Below are positions 11,824 through 24,692 of a stretch of DNA of 64,000 bases, piece by piece. The position numbers and the translations under genes are program-made. Source of the DNA: Paraspadella gotoi (Eukaryota; Chaetognatha); the NCBI GenBank assembly GCA_051294375.1, contig CM119266.1, positions 24,758,312-24,822,311 on the forward strand, in the 5' to 3' direction. The notes under the pieces were generated by a model. It did not search any database. It worked only from the letters and a program-made list of their open reading frames with translations, and was not told the DNA's origin. Within the stretch, counting starts at the first letter, position 1. Every line of letters begins with the position of its first letter.

Positions 11824-12063
11824 TCTCCTCTCTCTCTCTCTCCTCTTCTCTCTTCTCTCTCTCTCTAGCGAGACCCCAAAAACCTGAAAACGGTCCGAGA
11901 AGAGTTTTATCCCGGCTTTAGCTTCTCCATTTTTAATGGCTACATAAATAAAATGAATTTGCCCTTCGGCCCTCCTCCCGGACCGAAATTAGATTTAAAA
12001 CGCGTAATTTTAGGGAGAGAAGTGACGGGAAGTCCGGCCAGAAGAGGAGAGAGAGAGAGAGAG

Positions 12064-12119
<56 letters not shown>

Positions 12120-12619
12120 AGGATGAATGGTCGTGGCCTCGCGCGTAAAATGTTTTCCGCCATTGTTTATTTTCTCCAACGCCGCGAGTTTAATTTTGTT
12201 TTCGCCAATTTCATGATTATGGTTTTTTGGGGTCAGGGACTGGTGTAGAGCCAGAGCGACATGCGAGAGGTGCTTCGAACGAGGCCGGGCGTCCTGGGCT
12301 TGGCGAGGCAGTTTGGGGAGAACGACCGGAGGAGACAAAAAAACAAAAGGGACAAAATAAAAATGAAAAACAACGTTAAAAATTTTCTATTCTGGCCCGA
12401 AACTGAGGTCGACGTCTCATATCATCAACGATTGCGTGATACTTTTAAAGAGAATCGTCCCGCAAAAGAAAAAAGTCTTCGCTCTCCATCCCGCACGTGG
12501 AAAAGACCAGTCAATTGCTCCAGCAAGAAATCCAGAGATATGCAGCCAACAATGCGAAGCACCTACCGGCAGGCCGCCCATAAATAGGCCGGGGAGAGAG
12601 AGAGAGAGAGAGATAGAGA

Positions 12620-12679
<60 letters not shown>

Positions 12680-13358
12680 AGAGAGAGAAGAGAGAGAGAG
12701 ACGTGGGTTGGTGACACACGAGCTTAAAGAAGTTTTAGCCGAGAAGACGAAGGTTGAGGAAGGAAAATGTTCAAGGCCTTCTCTCTTTGAGGAAGTTTTT
12801 AGTGGAAGTATGAGGAGAGAGAGAGAGAGAGAGAAGGAGAGAGAGAGAGAGAGAGGAAAGAGAGAAGAGAGAGAGAGAGAGAGAGAGATGGATGGATGCC
12901 AGATGCCAGATGGATGGTGACAGAAAGGCGGGTTAGAACTAAAGTTTCTCCTGTTTTTAAAGCAAAAAAAATAAGTTTATTAAAAAAAGTACACAAAATA
13001 TAAAAGAATATATTAGGAAATGAAAATAAAACGAAAAAAAATGAAAGAAGGAAAGAAAGAAAGAAAAGCAACGAAAGGAAAAGAAGAAAAAGAAAAGAAG
13101 ATAAGAAAAAAACATGGCGCGAATAAAGAGGTTCATTAAAAGATCAAGCCGCTAAGTAATAAGAGTTGTTACCAAGTCAACAGAGGGAATGTTTTGGTTA
13201 AAGGATTACGAATTGGCCGAAAACCCTTCGAATACGAATGGGAAAAGAAACGAAAAAAAGAAAAGAAATGAGAAAAGAGGATAAGGAGGAGAGACACAAA
13301 GAGAGGTCGTGAGGGAAAAAATGGCGGCTCAATGTTTTCGTTAAATAGCTGAGGATTT
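10594..13358 (+). repeat. Duplicated block 1, first copy
   Basis: About 2.77 kb that recurs in direct orientation at 13,542-16,408, just beyond a 25-N gap. The match runs end to end and includes unique AT-rich sequence, the same GA/CT tracts (about 11,740-11,870, 12,045-12,120, 12,595-12,700 and 12,811-12,890) and a GGTCGACGTC-containing segment near 12,410. Differences are mostly 1-2-base indels. One 40-75-bp patch is quite different (about 12,233-12,310). No gene was recognised inside. Confidence 0.93.
11044..11232 (+). repeat. Dispersed repeat, copy a (about 190 bp)
   Basis: Begins near AATAAACGAGAC and ends near TTGGTTTGTACC. The same sequence is in the duplicated block at 13,974-14,152. 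A clearly more diverged copy lies at 57,760-57,952, far outside the duplicated blocks, so this is a dispersed family. No coding capacity. Confidence 0.8.
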
Positions 13359-13516
13359 GTTGTTATGAGTCGTTGGCTGGTACAGGTTAGTACGAGGGGC
13401 CTTGTTTTATATGATCTTTCTTGCCTTTCGTCCGTCTGGGTCTTCGTCGCAATGTTCTCGTTCTCTGTGCGTCTGAAAATCATCCGTCTCTCTCATCTCC
13501 ACATCCTTCTTATGCA

Positions 13517-13541
13517 NNNNNNNNNNNNNNNNNNNNNNNNN
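13517..13541. other. 25-N gap
   Basis: Exactly 25 Ns. The sequence after it restarts near the beginning of the preceding 2.8-kb block, so the gap separates two copies of the same sequence rather than missing DNA. Confidence 0.95.
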
Positions 13542-14695
13542 AAAAATCTTCGCATGTAAAACCCTTTCCATATTCGTGGTTGACCCAGTGTGATTGAGGG
13601 GCGGGTGAGGATAAAGAAGAAAAAAAAATATTTATCGTTGGGATCGCGAGAACAAAAGCGAGAAATAAGTCAGGGAGAGAAAAAAACCGGGAACCTGATT
13701 TAAACTGGAGTGGGAAAGAAAAAAAAAACAAAAGGGAAAATTACGGAAATTTTTATGATATTAAGATAAAATGACATTGAACCAAAAGTGTATATATCAC
13801 AAACTGGTTGTACCAATTTCATATAATTTAGCTCCTTGTATTTTGATGCTAGTGCGGAATACAATTTAGTATTCCCCGATCTAATTCTTAACGGAGAGGT
13901 GTTTTTATACAATTGAAACATTCTTTGAAATATTATAGTATTTATACCACAGGGAAGCCAGGTACTTTGGAGGTGAATAAACGAGACAGTAAGAGAGTCT
14001 TGATTGAAAGCTTGCAGGGACCTGTTATCTTACAAGAGTGATGGAGACCTTAAACCACCAAAGCCTGTCCAAAGTCAGGGGCAAGATAGGCTATTTATTA
14101 AATGAATGGATAATTTTTATATTGGTTGTACCAATTTCATTTCATATCATACAAACAGAAACAAAATAGAGTTTTCAACCAATTTGTTTCGATTTAGTAG
14201 AACTTCAAACCTAAAAGTCAAAATATTTTATCAATTCCGTTTAAAATACTGTCAATTTTTTTAATTTTCTTACACTGACGAAGCATTACTTATAATTTCA
14301 TCGCTCATTTTAACTTATTTTAATTTTTTTTATATAAACCACTAAATAAGGTCCACTAAGTTTCACCTCGAATATTTAAAATATTTTTTTTCTCGTTCGT
14401 CTCTCAATTCCATCTCTCGCTTTCTTCGATTCGGCCGTTTAGAGAAGGGGAGGGTGAGGGGTCGATGGAAAAGGGGGTAGAGGAGCCAGAAAGTGGTGGA
14501 GCGGAGAAAGTGGGGCCGGAGAGGCGCGTGGAAATAAAAACGAAAGGGTACTTCATTCCCCCTCCCCCCCTCGTTCCCCTCCACGAAAGGCGCAAAAGTA
14601 CGATCACATTTCTAAACTCTGCTCTTCTCCTCTCTCCAGTCCTCCTCCTCTCTCTGCCCTCTCTCTCTCTCTCTTTCCTCTCTCTCTCTCTCTCT

Positions 14696-14731
<36 letters not shown>

Positions 14732-14971
14732 TCTCCTCTCTCTCTCTCTCCTCTTCTCTCTTCTCTCTCTCTCTAGCGAGACCCCAAAAACCTGAAAACG
14801 GTCCGAGAAGAGTTTTATCCCGGCTTTAGCTTCTCCATTTTTAATGGCTACATAAATAAAATGAATTTGCCCTTCGGCCCTCCTCCCGGACCGAAATTAG
14901 ATTTAAAACGCGTAATTTTAGGGAGAGAAGTGACGGGAAGTCCGGCCAGAAGAGGAGAGAGAGAGAGAGAG

Positions 14972-15027
<56 letters not shown>

Positions 15028-16408
15028 AGGATGAATGGTCGTGGCCTCGCGCGAAAATGTTTTCCGCCATTGTTTATTTTCTCCAACGCCGCGAGTTTAT
15101 TTTGTTTTCGCCAAATTTCATGATTTGTTTTTTTGGGGTCAGATGAGAAGCGGCGAATCGAGAGGACGCCGCCGCTGGAGGGCGTTTGGGGAGGAACCGA
15201 CGGAGGAGACAAAAAAAAACAAAGGGACAAATAAAAATGAAAACAAACGTTAAAAATTTTCTATTCTGGCCGAAACTGAGGTCGACGTCTCATATCATCA
15301 ACGATTGCGTGATACTTTTAAAGAGAATCGTCCCGCAAAAGAAAAAAGTCTCGCTCTCCAGTCCGCACGTGGAAAAGACATCATTGCCTCCAGCAAAGAA
15401 ATCCAGAGATATGCAGCCAACAATGCGAAGCACTAACCGGCCAGGCCCGCCCATAAATAGGCCGGGGAGAGAGAGAGAGAGAGGGAGACGAATCGGAGAG
15501 AGAGATGTATAGAGGTTGAGAGAATCCGAGGTCCAGCACATAGCAGAGTGAGTAGAGAGAGAGAGCTGATTCTGACGAGATGAGAGAGAGCAGAGTGAGA
15601 AGGTGAAGGAGACGAGAGATCGCGAGACCGTGTTGGCGTTGCGTTGACTGACACACGAGCGCTTAAAGAAGTTTTAGTCCGATGAAGACGAAGAGGTTGA
15701 AGGAAGGAAAATGTCAGGCTACCTTCTCCTCCTTTGAATGGAAGTTTTAGTTGAATATATGAGAAGAGAGAGAGAGAGGAGAGAGAGAGATAGGAGACGA
15801 GAGATACGAGGAGTGGGAGAAATGAGAGAGAGAGAGAGAGCGAGCAGCGAGAGATGAGTCGGGCAGAGATGTATTCGAGATAGGGAGAGAGGAGAGGAGA
15901 GAGATGATGATGGTGTGACAGAAGAGGCGGGTTCAGATACTAAAAGTTTTATCCTGTTTTTTAAAGCAGAAAAAAAATTAAAGTTATTTAAAAAAGTTAC
16001 ACAAAATATTTAAATAAAGAATATATAGGAATGAAATAAAGAAAAAACATGAAAAGAAGGAAAGAAAGAAAAGAAAAAGCGACAAGAAAAGAAAAGATAA
16101 AAAGAAAGAAAAAGAAAAGAAAATAAAAAAAAACATTGGCCCGAAAAATAAAGAGGTTCATTTAAAGATCAAGCCTCTAAGTAATAGGAGTTGTTACCCC
16201 AAAGTCAACAGAGGGAATGTTGGTTATTTAAGGATTACGAGTTGGCCCGAAAACCCTTCGAATACGAATGGGAAAAGAAAAAAAAAAAAAAGAAAAAAGA
16301 AAAGAAAAATGAGAAAGAGATAAGGAAGGAGGAGGAGAAACCAAAGAGAGAGGTTACGTGAGGGAAAAAAAAAAAAATGCCGCTCTTATGTTTGATTAAA
16401 TAGCAGGA
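13542..16408 (+). repeat. Duplicated block 1, second, noisier copy
   Basis: Direct repeat of 10,594-13,358. Noise is strongest inside GA tracts (15,470-15,910), where the regular dinucleotide of the first copy becomes irregular GAGACGAGAGATACGAG-like sequence. That is typical of uncorrected long-read bases. Similarity stops near 16,408, after which the sequence is unique. Confidence 0.93.
13974..14152 (+). repeat. Dispersed repeat, copy b
   Basis: The counterpart of 11,044-11,232 within the second copy of the duplicated block. Confidence 0.8.
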
Positions 16409-16479
16409 TTTTTTTTTTCTTGCTTACATATCATTTGTGTGTGGGGCATGTCGTATGTGGCGTGAAAAAATAACCATAT

Positions 16480-18130
16480 TTAAAATCGAAGAGAGAGAGA
16501 GAAAGAGATGAGAGGAGGAAGAGAGAGAGAGAGATGGAGAGAGACAAGAGACAGAGAGATGAGAGAAGGAGAGACCGAGGAGAGGAGAGAGAGAGAATTC
16601 ATTTTTAAACAAGGTTTTCCTCCGTGGTTAATCGTTCCTGCGCTTTTTCCCTTCTTTCTCAAACAAGACTCGTCATGCACTCGCGTTCCGTTTTTTTTTT
16701 AATCAAGAATCAAATTTGTTTTCATGTTTTTTCTTTTTTAAATCGTTTTGGCCTTTTTGTTTTTTGGAGGAAAAAAAAAACGTTTGAACGAATCTGAAAA
16801 GAAAACAAGAGATTCGAATGAAGGGAAATTTGAAAGGTACGTGATCCTTGAAAAGGAAAGAGAGGAAAGAGGAAATGGGCAGTGGGGGGGAGAAGGAAAG
16901 AAAGAGGATGTAGAAGAAAATGGAGGAGAATGGTGATTTAGGAGGTTTGGAGATAATGAGAGAAGAAAAAAGAAAAGAAAGAGAAAAGAAAAACTTTTTT
17001 TCGGAGAAAGAAAAAAAGAAGAAAAAGAAAAGAAAAAAATGAAAGAAAAGGAAAAGGAGGAATTAAAGTGGATAGGATGGAAAAAGAAAGAAAGGAAAAA
17101 AGGATTAGAATAAAGATTAAAGTGATAAAATATATGAGGTATGAAGAGATGGGGAGAAAGGATCAAGGGGAGATGAAAAGAAAAGAAATATACCAAAGAA
17201 AAATAATGAAGAAGATAAAAGAAGAGAAAAAAGAGAAAAGAAAGAAGTATAATAATAAAGAAAAAAGTATAAAAAATGAAACAAGAAAAAGAAAAAAAGA
17301 AAAAAAGAAAAGAAAAAAAAGAAAGAAAAGAAAAAAGAAGGAAAAAAGCCCAAAAGGAAAACGATGTAATGGAAGTGGGGGGACCGAGAAAGGATAAAAA
17401 AAATGCTATTATTAAATTTCGAATGTCTGTATATAATATTTTAGTATGATTTCCAGCAAAGTTACACACGCTTAAATTTAAAAGAGAAAGGTAAAGATAA
17501 TAGCAAAAGAAAAGAAAAGAAAACGGAAAGAAATAAAAAAGAAAAGAAAATAGAAAAGGATTAAAGAAAAGAAAAGAAATAGAAAATGTGAAAGAAAAAA
17601 ATAATAAAAGCCAAAAGGAAATAACGCAACCTGGAGGAGAAAAAAATGCTATTAAATTATACTATTATATTAGTACGATTTCCAATTACACGCTATTAAA
17701 TTACGTTACTAAATATGTAAGGAGACAAACCCAAGATAAAGAGATTCCAAAACAAAGCGAAAGAAAAGCAAAGGAAAAAAAAGGAAAAAGGGAAAAAGGA
17801 GGAAAGGAACTTAAAAGCTGAAGATGGCGTCTTAACATTTCCCAGTTTTGTCGCCAATTCCGCTCTCGTGGCAGGTTTATGGCTTTCTGGGGCAAAACGT
17901 GGAACTGGGTTAGACTCTTGACGGTTTGAGACAGAGAGGTTTGGGGCCAGAGGAGGGGGCGGAGAAAATGGGAGGGAGAAAATAGAATTAAGAGTGGAGG
18001 ATAAGGAAAGAGTTGGAGGGTAGAACGAGAGAAATTAAAAAAATAGAGAATAAAAGATAAAGAGAAGATAGAAAGGAAGAAAAGGCAGGTGAAAAGGGAG
18101 GAAAACGAATGAAAAGAAAATAGTAAACAG
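16480..18130. repeat. Long purine-biased region (GA and GAAA types)
   Basis: Most of this 1.65-kb stretch is purine on the + strand: GA repeats at 16,490-16,595, then GAAAA/AAAGG-rich sequence at 16,770-17,400, 17,500-17,630 and 17,740-18,130. Two related AT-rich islands (about 17,400-17,480 and 17,640-17,715) share an AAAATGCTATTA start and a TAGTA-GATTTCCA core. Open frames are compositional artefacts. No gene seen. Confidence 0.75.
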
Positions 18131-18149
18131 AAGATCAAAGCTGCTAAAA

Positions 18150-18925
18150 AAGACAATATTTCTTGTAAATGGAACGTAGCATCGCTAAGCCAATCACGGA
18201 TCGATAAATCATTAAGCTATTGTTTTTGCGTGTGGCAAAAGCAATACTGTCAACGGAGGTCGGTTCAAAATTTACTACGGCCAAAGAAAAAAATAGAATC
18301 CCGAGATGAATCCTAATATTGGGTTACATTCATTTCTTATCATTGTATTCTGTCTCTGTCTCCAAGGGTCCAGCCTCTTCTTTAAAAATCTAAAAACTAA
18401 TACAGGTCCGGAGCCGAGATTGATGGCGTATCGTCTTCTCTAAGATGGATTCCCTTCAAAATAAAATATTCCTTTTTTTTTCATTTTTTTTGTTTCATTT
18501 TATTTCATTTGTTTTCTTTTTCTTTTTCAATAATCGGAGGAATGATGAAGGCCGGGAACTGTTCGGTTCCGGAAATCGTTGTCTCTTGCTTTCTTCCAAA
18601 AAAAATGGTTTCGGACTGAGCGAATCGCGGAGTTCAAATAAGGATATCGTCATCATGTTGAGTCGTTGACAGAGTTTCTAAACCAATGTGCAAACATGAT
18701 GTGCTAACTTTGTTTTTAGACCGCTTTGAAACTGAGCTTTAAAAAGGAAAAAAATAACACATTAAAAAAAGAAAATTAAGAAAAAAAATCCTTTTTTCTC
18801 TGGACATTCGAGACGAAATCAAATGAGTCTAATTGAACGAATCATGCGAAAAACAAGAGAAGAAACATTTCGTTTCGCAGAAAAAAAGAAAAAGAAAATG
18901 GCGACCGCAAATGATTCCTTTATAC
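18150..18925. other. Unannotated AT-rich stretch
   Basis: No recognisable gene or repeat apart from poly-A and poly-T runs. Confidence 0.5.
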
Positions 18926-18926
18926 A

Positions 18927-19001
18927 AAGTCGATAGTTCAGTCGATTGCGAATTAAACAAAAAGGGATCGGAAAGTCTCTGGTTCAAGTCCAGCCGCTTT
19001 A
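18927..19001 (+). other. tRNA-like element with Pol III A and B boxes
   Basis: A box-like TAGTTCAGTCGATT starts at 18,934 and B box-like GGTTCAAGTCC at 18,981, about 47 bp apart, close to tRNA spacing. A D-stem (GTTC with GAAT) and four T-stem pairs can be drawn. The acceptor pairs only about 5 of 7 and I find no anticodon stem. It is therefore a degenerate tRNA, a SINE head or chance, not a functional tRNA gene. The B-box half recurs at 21,009. Confidence 0.3.
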
Positions 19002-19586
19002 GTAAAATGCCAAAAGAAACTACAATTAAAAAATGAATGAATCTACCTCCAATTCAAAGGCCTCCTACTTAATTTAAATGTATTTTCCGGCTCTACTACA
19101 ATTTACTGCATTTAAAGATATCTCTAGTTAATCGCTTTTACTCCAATGACTGCAAGAACAATGTCACGAAACCACATGGACGACAACGACGGACACAGAC
19201 GACAACGACGACGACGACGTGACAGGGACGGCGACGACCTCGTTATAAAGGTTTTTCGTCCACGAAAGACTTCGGTTTACGATGATCTATCGTAAGAGTA
19301 GTAAAACGGAGACGGGGTCGTCCCACCGTTGGCCTCCGTCTCCTGTCCCACCCTATCAATCCACCTCGCACCTCCTGGCCCCACCCACCTAGCCCCCTCC
19401 CCAAACGGGCGGAGATTTATTCGGTCGTACAGAATAAGCGGCAGGATTTCGTCATAAGCAAGAAATAGAAAATCGGGGAGGAGAGGGCCGAAAAAGACCA
19501 CGTCCAATTACTGATAGTCATTTCCAAAATTAATTGTTCTTATGACGAGTAACAATGTTGGGTAAGGCTGGAAAACGAGGAAAGAG
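18962..19586 (+). repeat. Duplicated block 2, first copy
   Basis: Recurs at 21,009-21,744, with a gap taking out the middle of that copy. The shared part includes an ACG-rich triplet patch near 19,185-19,225 and a 350-bp GC-moderate segment. The right end (19,586) abuts an N-gap and the partner starts at the edge of a 10-N gap, so the two contig ends overlap. Confidence 0.9.
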
Positions 19587-20998
19587 NNNNNNNNNNNNNN
19601 NNNNNNNNNNNNNNNNNNNNNNNNNNNNNNNNNNNNNNNNNNNNNNNNNNNNNNNNNNNNNNNNNNNNNNNNNNNNNNNNNNNNNNNNNNNNNNNNNNNN
19701 NNNNNNNNNNNNNNNNNNNNNNNNNNNNNNNNNNNNNNNNNNNNNNNNNNNNNNNNNNNNNNNNNNNNNNNNNNNNNNNNNNNNNNNNNNNNNNNNNNNN
19801 NNNNNNNNNNNNNNNNNNNNNNNNNNNNNNNNNNNNNNNNNNNNNNNNNNNNNNNNNNNNNNNNNNNNNNNNNNNNNNNNNNNNNNNNNNNNNNNNNNNN
19901 NNNNNNNNNNNNNNNNNNNNNNNNNNNNNNNNNNNNNNNNNNNNNNNNNNNNNNNNNNNNNNNNNNNNNNNNNNNNNNNNNNNNNNNNNNNNNNNNNNNN
20001 NNNNNNNNNNNNNNNNNNNNNNNNNNNNNNNNNNNNNNNNNNNNNNNNNNNNNNNNNNNNNNNNNNNNNNNNNNNNNNNNNNNNNNNNNNNNNNNNNNNN
20101 NNNNNNNNNNNNNNNNNNNNNNNNNNNNNNNNNNNNNNNNNNNNNNNNNNNNNNNNNNNNNNNNNNNNNNNNNNNNNNNNNNNNNNNNNNNNNNNNNNNN
20201 NNNNNNNNNNNNNNNNNNNNNNNNNNNNNNNNNNNNNNNNNNNNNNNNNNNNNNNNNNNNNNNNNNNNNNNNNNNNNNNNNNNNNNNNNNNNNNNNNNNN
20301 NNNNNNNNNNNNNNNNNNNNNNNNNNNNNNNNNNNNNNNNNNNNNNNNNNNNNNNNNNNNNNNNNNNNNNNGGAAAGAGGGGCGGGGGTAAGAAGGGAAG
20401 GAAAAAAAAGCGATGGGGAAACGAAGGGAGATCAAAGTGAGGGAAGTGAGTTTAGACTCTAGAAAGTCGTGAAAGTATGGAAAGCNNNNNNNNNNNNNNN
20501 NNNNNNNNNNNNNNNNNNNNNNNNNNNNNNNNNNNNNNNNNNNNNNNNNNNNNNNNNNNNNNNNNNNNNNNNNNNNNNNNNNNNNNNNNNNNNNNNNNNN
20601 NNNNNNNNNNNNNNNNNNNNNNNNNNNNNNNNNNNNNNNNNNNNNNNNNNNNNNNNNNNNNNNNNNNNNNNNNNNNNNNNNNNNNNNNNNNNNNNNNNNN
20701 NNNNNNNNNNNNNNNNNNNNGAGGGCGGAGGTCGCAACTCGGAAGTCGAAGCAGATGGAGATTTTGGTCGCCGCGAGGAAAGGAGATTTGGGAGGAAAAG
20801 AGAAGAAAAGGGAGAATAGGCTTTGGGTAGAAGAGGGAAGAAGGAAATGATAGGAGAAAAAGTAAAGATGCAAATGAGACAGAATTTGGAGGAAAGGAGA
20901 GAAAAGTGAGAAGGGATGGAGAGGATATGGCGAATTCGTTGATGGAAAAATTTAGTGATAAATTAGGGACGGAAAGAAGAAAAGATTTAAAAAAGGAT
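19587..20998. other. Gap-dominated interval
   Basis: Ns fill 19,587-20,371 and 20,486-20,720. The two short readable islands (20,372-20,485 and 20,721-20,998) are purine-rich and carry no recognisable feature. Confidence 0.9.
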
Positions 20999-21008
20999 NN
21001 NNNNNNNN

Positions 21009-21744
21009 ATCGGAAAGTCTCTGGTTCAAGTCCAGCCGCTTTAGTAAAATGCCAAAAGAAACTACAATTAAAAATGAATGAATTCTACCTCNNNNNNNNN
21101 NNNNNNNNNNNNNNNNNNNNNNNNNNNNNNNNNNNNNNNNNNNNNNNNNNNNNNNNNNNNNNNNNNNNNNNNNNNNNNNNNNNNNNNNNNNNNNNNNNNN
21201 NNNNNNNNNNNNNNNNNNNNNNNNNNNNNNNNNNNNNNNNNNNNNNNNNNNNNNNNNNNNNNNNNNNNNNNNNNNNNNNNNNNNNNNNNNNNNNNNNNNN
21301 NNNNNNNNNNNNNNNNNNNNNNNNNNNNNNNNNNNNNACGACAACGACGACAACGACGACAACGACGACGACGACCGATGACAGGGACGGCGACGACCTC
21401 GTTATAAAAGGTTTTTCGTCCACGAAAGACTTCGGTTTACGATGATCTATCGTAGGTAGTAAAACGGAGACGGGGTCGTCCACCGTTGGCCTCCGTCTCC
21501 TGTCCCACCCTATCAATCCACCTCGCACCTCCTGGCCCCACCCACCTAGCCCCCTCCCCAACGGGCGGAGATTTATTCGGTCGTACAGAATAAGCGGCAG
21601 GATTTCGTCATAAGCAAGAAATAGAAAATCGGGAGGAGAGGGCCGAAAAAGACCACGTCCAATTACCTGATAGTCATTTCCAAAATTAATTGTTCTTATG
21701 ACGAGTAACAATGTTGGGTAAGGCTTGGAAAACGGAGGAAGAGG
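21009..21744 (+). repeat. Duplicated block 2, second copy
   Basis: Starts right after a 10-N gap (20,999-21,008) with the B-box half of the tRNA-like element. It is interrupted by Ns at 21,092-21,337 and then repeats 19,190-19,586 almost base for base. It continues past the first copy's end into unique sequence. Confidence 0.9.
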
Positions 21745-24012
21745 GTATCGGGTCAGGCTTAGCCAGAGACCGAAAAGGAATAGGAAAGGTTCAACCTAAT
21801 GGCCAGAAAAGTAAAGCGAATATAAGGCTTAGTCTCCTTTTCTTTGGGATCAGAAATTGAAATGAAAAAGGAAAGAGTCTGAGGTTTGGATCAAAGAATT
21901 GGTAAGGACCTCCGGGTCCGTAGTGTACTCCTACTCTTTGTCAAGTTTCTTATGTCATTTTTTGTTTCATTTTTCTCTCTTTTGTTTATTTTGTTTCTTT
22001 CTCTTTTTTTAATAATTTACGTTTCTTATTTTCTTTCTTTTTATTTTTTTCTCCCGTTTTTTTTTTTCGATCTCAAGTTCGCGTGTTACACCGAAGGGAG
22101 TTCGTCTCGCCAAAGGTCGAGGGGGAAGGAAGTAAGGGAGGAAGGTGGGTGGGAGGAAGGTGGNNNNNNNNNNNNNNNNNNNNNNNNNNNNNNNNNNNNN
22201 NNNNNNNNNNNNNNNNNNNNNNNNNNNNNNNNNNNNNNNNNNNNNNNNNNNNNNNNNNNNNNNNNNNNNNNNNNNNNNNNNNNNNNNNNNNNNNNNNNNN
22301 NNNNNNNNNNNNNNNNNNNNNNNNNNNNNNNNNNNNNNNNNNNNNNNNNNNNNNNNNNNNNNNNNNNNNNNNNNNNNNNNNNNNNNNNNNNNNNNNNNNN
22401 NNNNNNNNNNNNNNNNNNNNNNNNNNNNNNNNNNNNNNNNNNNNNNNNNNNNNNNNNNNNNNNNNNNNNNNNNNNNNNNNNNNNNNNNNNNNNNNNNNNN
22501 NNNNNNNNNNNNNNNNNNNNNNNNNNNNNNNNNNNNNNNNNNNNNNNNNNNNNNNNNNNNNNNNNNNNNNNNNNNNNNNNNNNNNNNNNNNNNNNNNNNN
22601 NNNNNNNNNNNNNNNNNNNNNNNNNNNNNNNNNNNNNNNNNNNNNNNNNNNNNNNNNNNNNNNNNNNNNNNNNNNNNNNNNNNNNNNNNNNNNNNNNNNN
22701 NNNNNNNNNNNNNNNNNNNNNNNNNNNNNTTTCCACCTTGGAACGTATTCCATCTTTCCAATGGAATTTCCAACTTCGAATCGGTCATCTTTTTTGACAT
22801 TCTCTCGAAATCAACCAAAATTTCCTTTGAGAAGAAAATCGTCTTCATCAAAATCGTTTTTATTGCTTTCAATTCTNNNNNNNNNNNNNNNNNNNNNNNN
22901 NNNNNNNNNNNNNNNNNNNNNNNNNNNNNNNNNNNNNNNNNNNNNNNNNNNNNNNNNNNNNNNNNNNNNNNNNNNNNNNNNNNNNNNNNNNNNNNNNNNN
23001 NNNNNNNNNNNNNNNNNNNNNNNNNNNNNNNNNNNNNNNNNNNNNNNNNNNNNNNNNNNNNNNNNNNNNNNNNNNNNNNNNNNNNNNNNNNNNNNNNNNN
23101 NNNNNNNNNNNNNNNNNNNNNNNNNNNNNNNNNNNNNNNNNNNNNNNNNNNNNNNNNNNNNNNTTTGTTTTCCTTTTTTTCCTTTTTTTTTATTTAATTT
23201 TTATCTCCTCCCATCGACCGAAATTAGTTGCGCGCGTCATTAGTTCGATTCCGTCAAATCGCGGCTTCGTTTCGAGACAAGTTCGAGGAGAGAGGCTGCT
23301 GCGGGTGGGGGCGAGGTAAGGGTGGTAGGAGGAGAGAAAAGTTAGGGCAGTCGGACTCGGATATCGTTTGGGAGCTTGGGACTGATCAATGGAAATCGGG
23401 TAATGGTAACCTTCTGTTTATATTTTTAAATTTTTTGAGAAGTGGTCGGGATATTTTGTGCAGGGACGGTAATTTTAGGAGGAAAGTGGAATCTTGTGGT
23501 CAGAACTCAGAAGGATATCAGTTTCTCTGGTCCTCGACTTTCAGATGAAAAGTTAATCCGGATCAACATCGTTTTTTGATTAGAGAGGAGAAGGGAGAAA
23601 ATTAAGCGATTGGAAAAGAAGGGCGGAGTGTGAAAGGATAGTCTACCCTCGTTACGGTCCCTTTTTGGATGCAATGATATCTACAAAATGCTCTCTTCCT
23701 CTCAAAACATTATTTTTTCCTCATTTGTTTTGTTAATTCATTATTTATAACTTTTTATAAATAATTAAAACAAATTACAATTTATGCATTCTATTTACGT
23801 GTTTGTCTGCCATTTTGTACGTGATGTTTTAACAGTTTGTTGTTAAGGAAAAAAACGCATATTATGGTAGGTAAGAATGATAAATACAGGAAATCATTTT
23901 TCGGGATTCGTTTGAGGAAAGAAGAAAGGTCCGACAGAGAGAGATTAAGAACAGAAGAGCAAGATAATGGAAAACTAGAAAATTTAAACGAAAGGATTTA
24001 GAAATGAGAAAA

Positions 24013-24045
<33 letters not shown>

Positions 24046-24690
24046 AGGAAGAGAGAAATGTTGAAGAAAGGAGAAAAGAAAAGACATTTCTGTCCAACGC
24101 AAAGAGAAAAGAGAAAGAACATCGACGAGTCTCGTGGAAATCTAATCGAGCGAAACATCTCAAGATTCTCAATTGGATTAAGTTACTATGAAAACAACGC
24201 GGGCTGAACGAGGCGGGGGATGTGGTAAGGAATTACTATCTCGGTCGCATACGGGTAAGGGGTTGCGAGGTTGAGCGGACGAAGTTTATTATCTGAAAGA
24301 AAAAGGTTTTTTTTTATTAGACTATGTTAATTGGAAAGGAAAAGATCAATAATGAAATATTGAACCGTTTGGACATTTATGGAGAAAGCAGTCTTTTCTT
24401 TTTGATCCAACGCATGAGTCTTCAATCCACAGTCCTCACCACAACAGACTTTTTTTTTGTGGACCTGAAATCAGACAAAAGATCTGCGGTTCTTCCAAAC
24501 CGCGAGTCTGCCTCCGGTCCAGACGGAGGGCCGGGAGGGGCAATGGGCTCGGGGGGGGGGGAGGGCCTCAAAAGGAGAGGGAGAAGGAGCAGAGGGCCGC
24601 GGGGGGGAGTGGGGAGTGGATGAGATTTTATGAGGAATCGAGGCCGAACTAGTCTCGTGTCGTGTTTTTGACTCCATCTTGACGCATCTG
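21745..24690. other. Unannotated stretch with two large gaps
   Basis: N-gaps at 22,164-22,729 and 22,877-23,163. The readable sequence is T-rich or purine-rich with no recognisable gene. A short GA tract lies at 24,018-24,046. Confidence 0.5.
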
Positions 24691-24692
24691 AG

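Noticed and set aside
19530-20873. Long open frame of over 400 codons
   Set aside because: Mostly Ns; the real residues are low-complexity and strand-ambiguous. The same goes for the long frames across 22,164-23,163.
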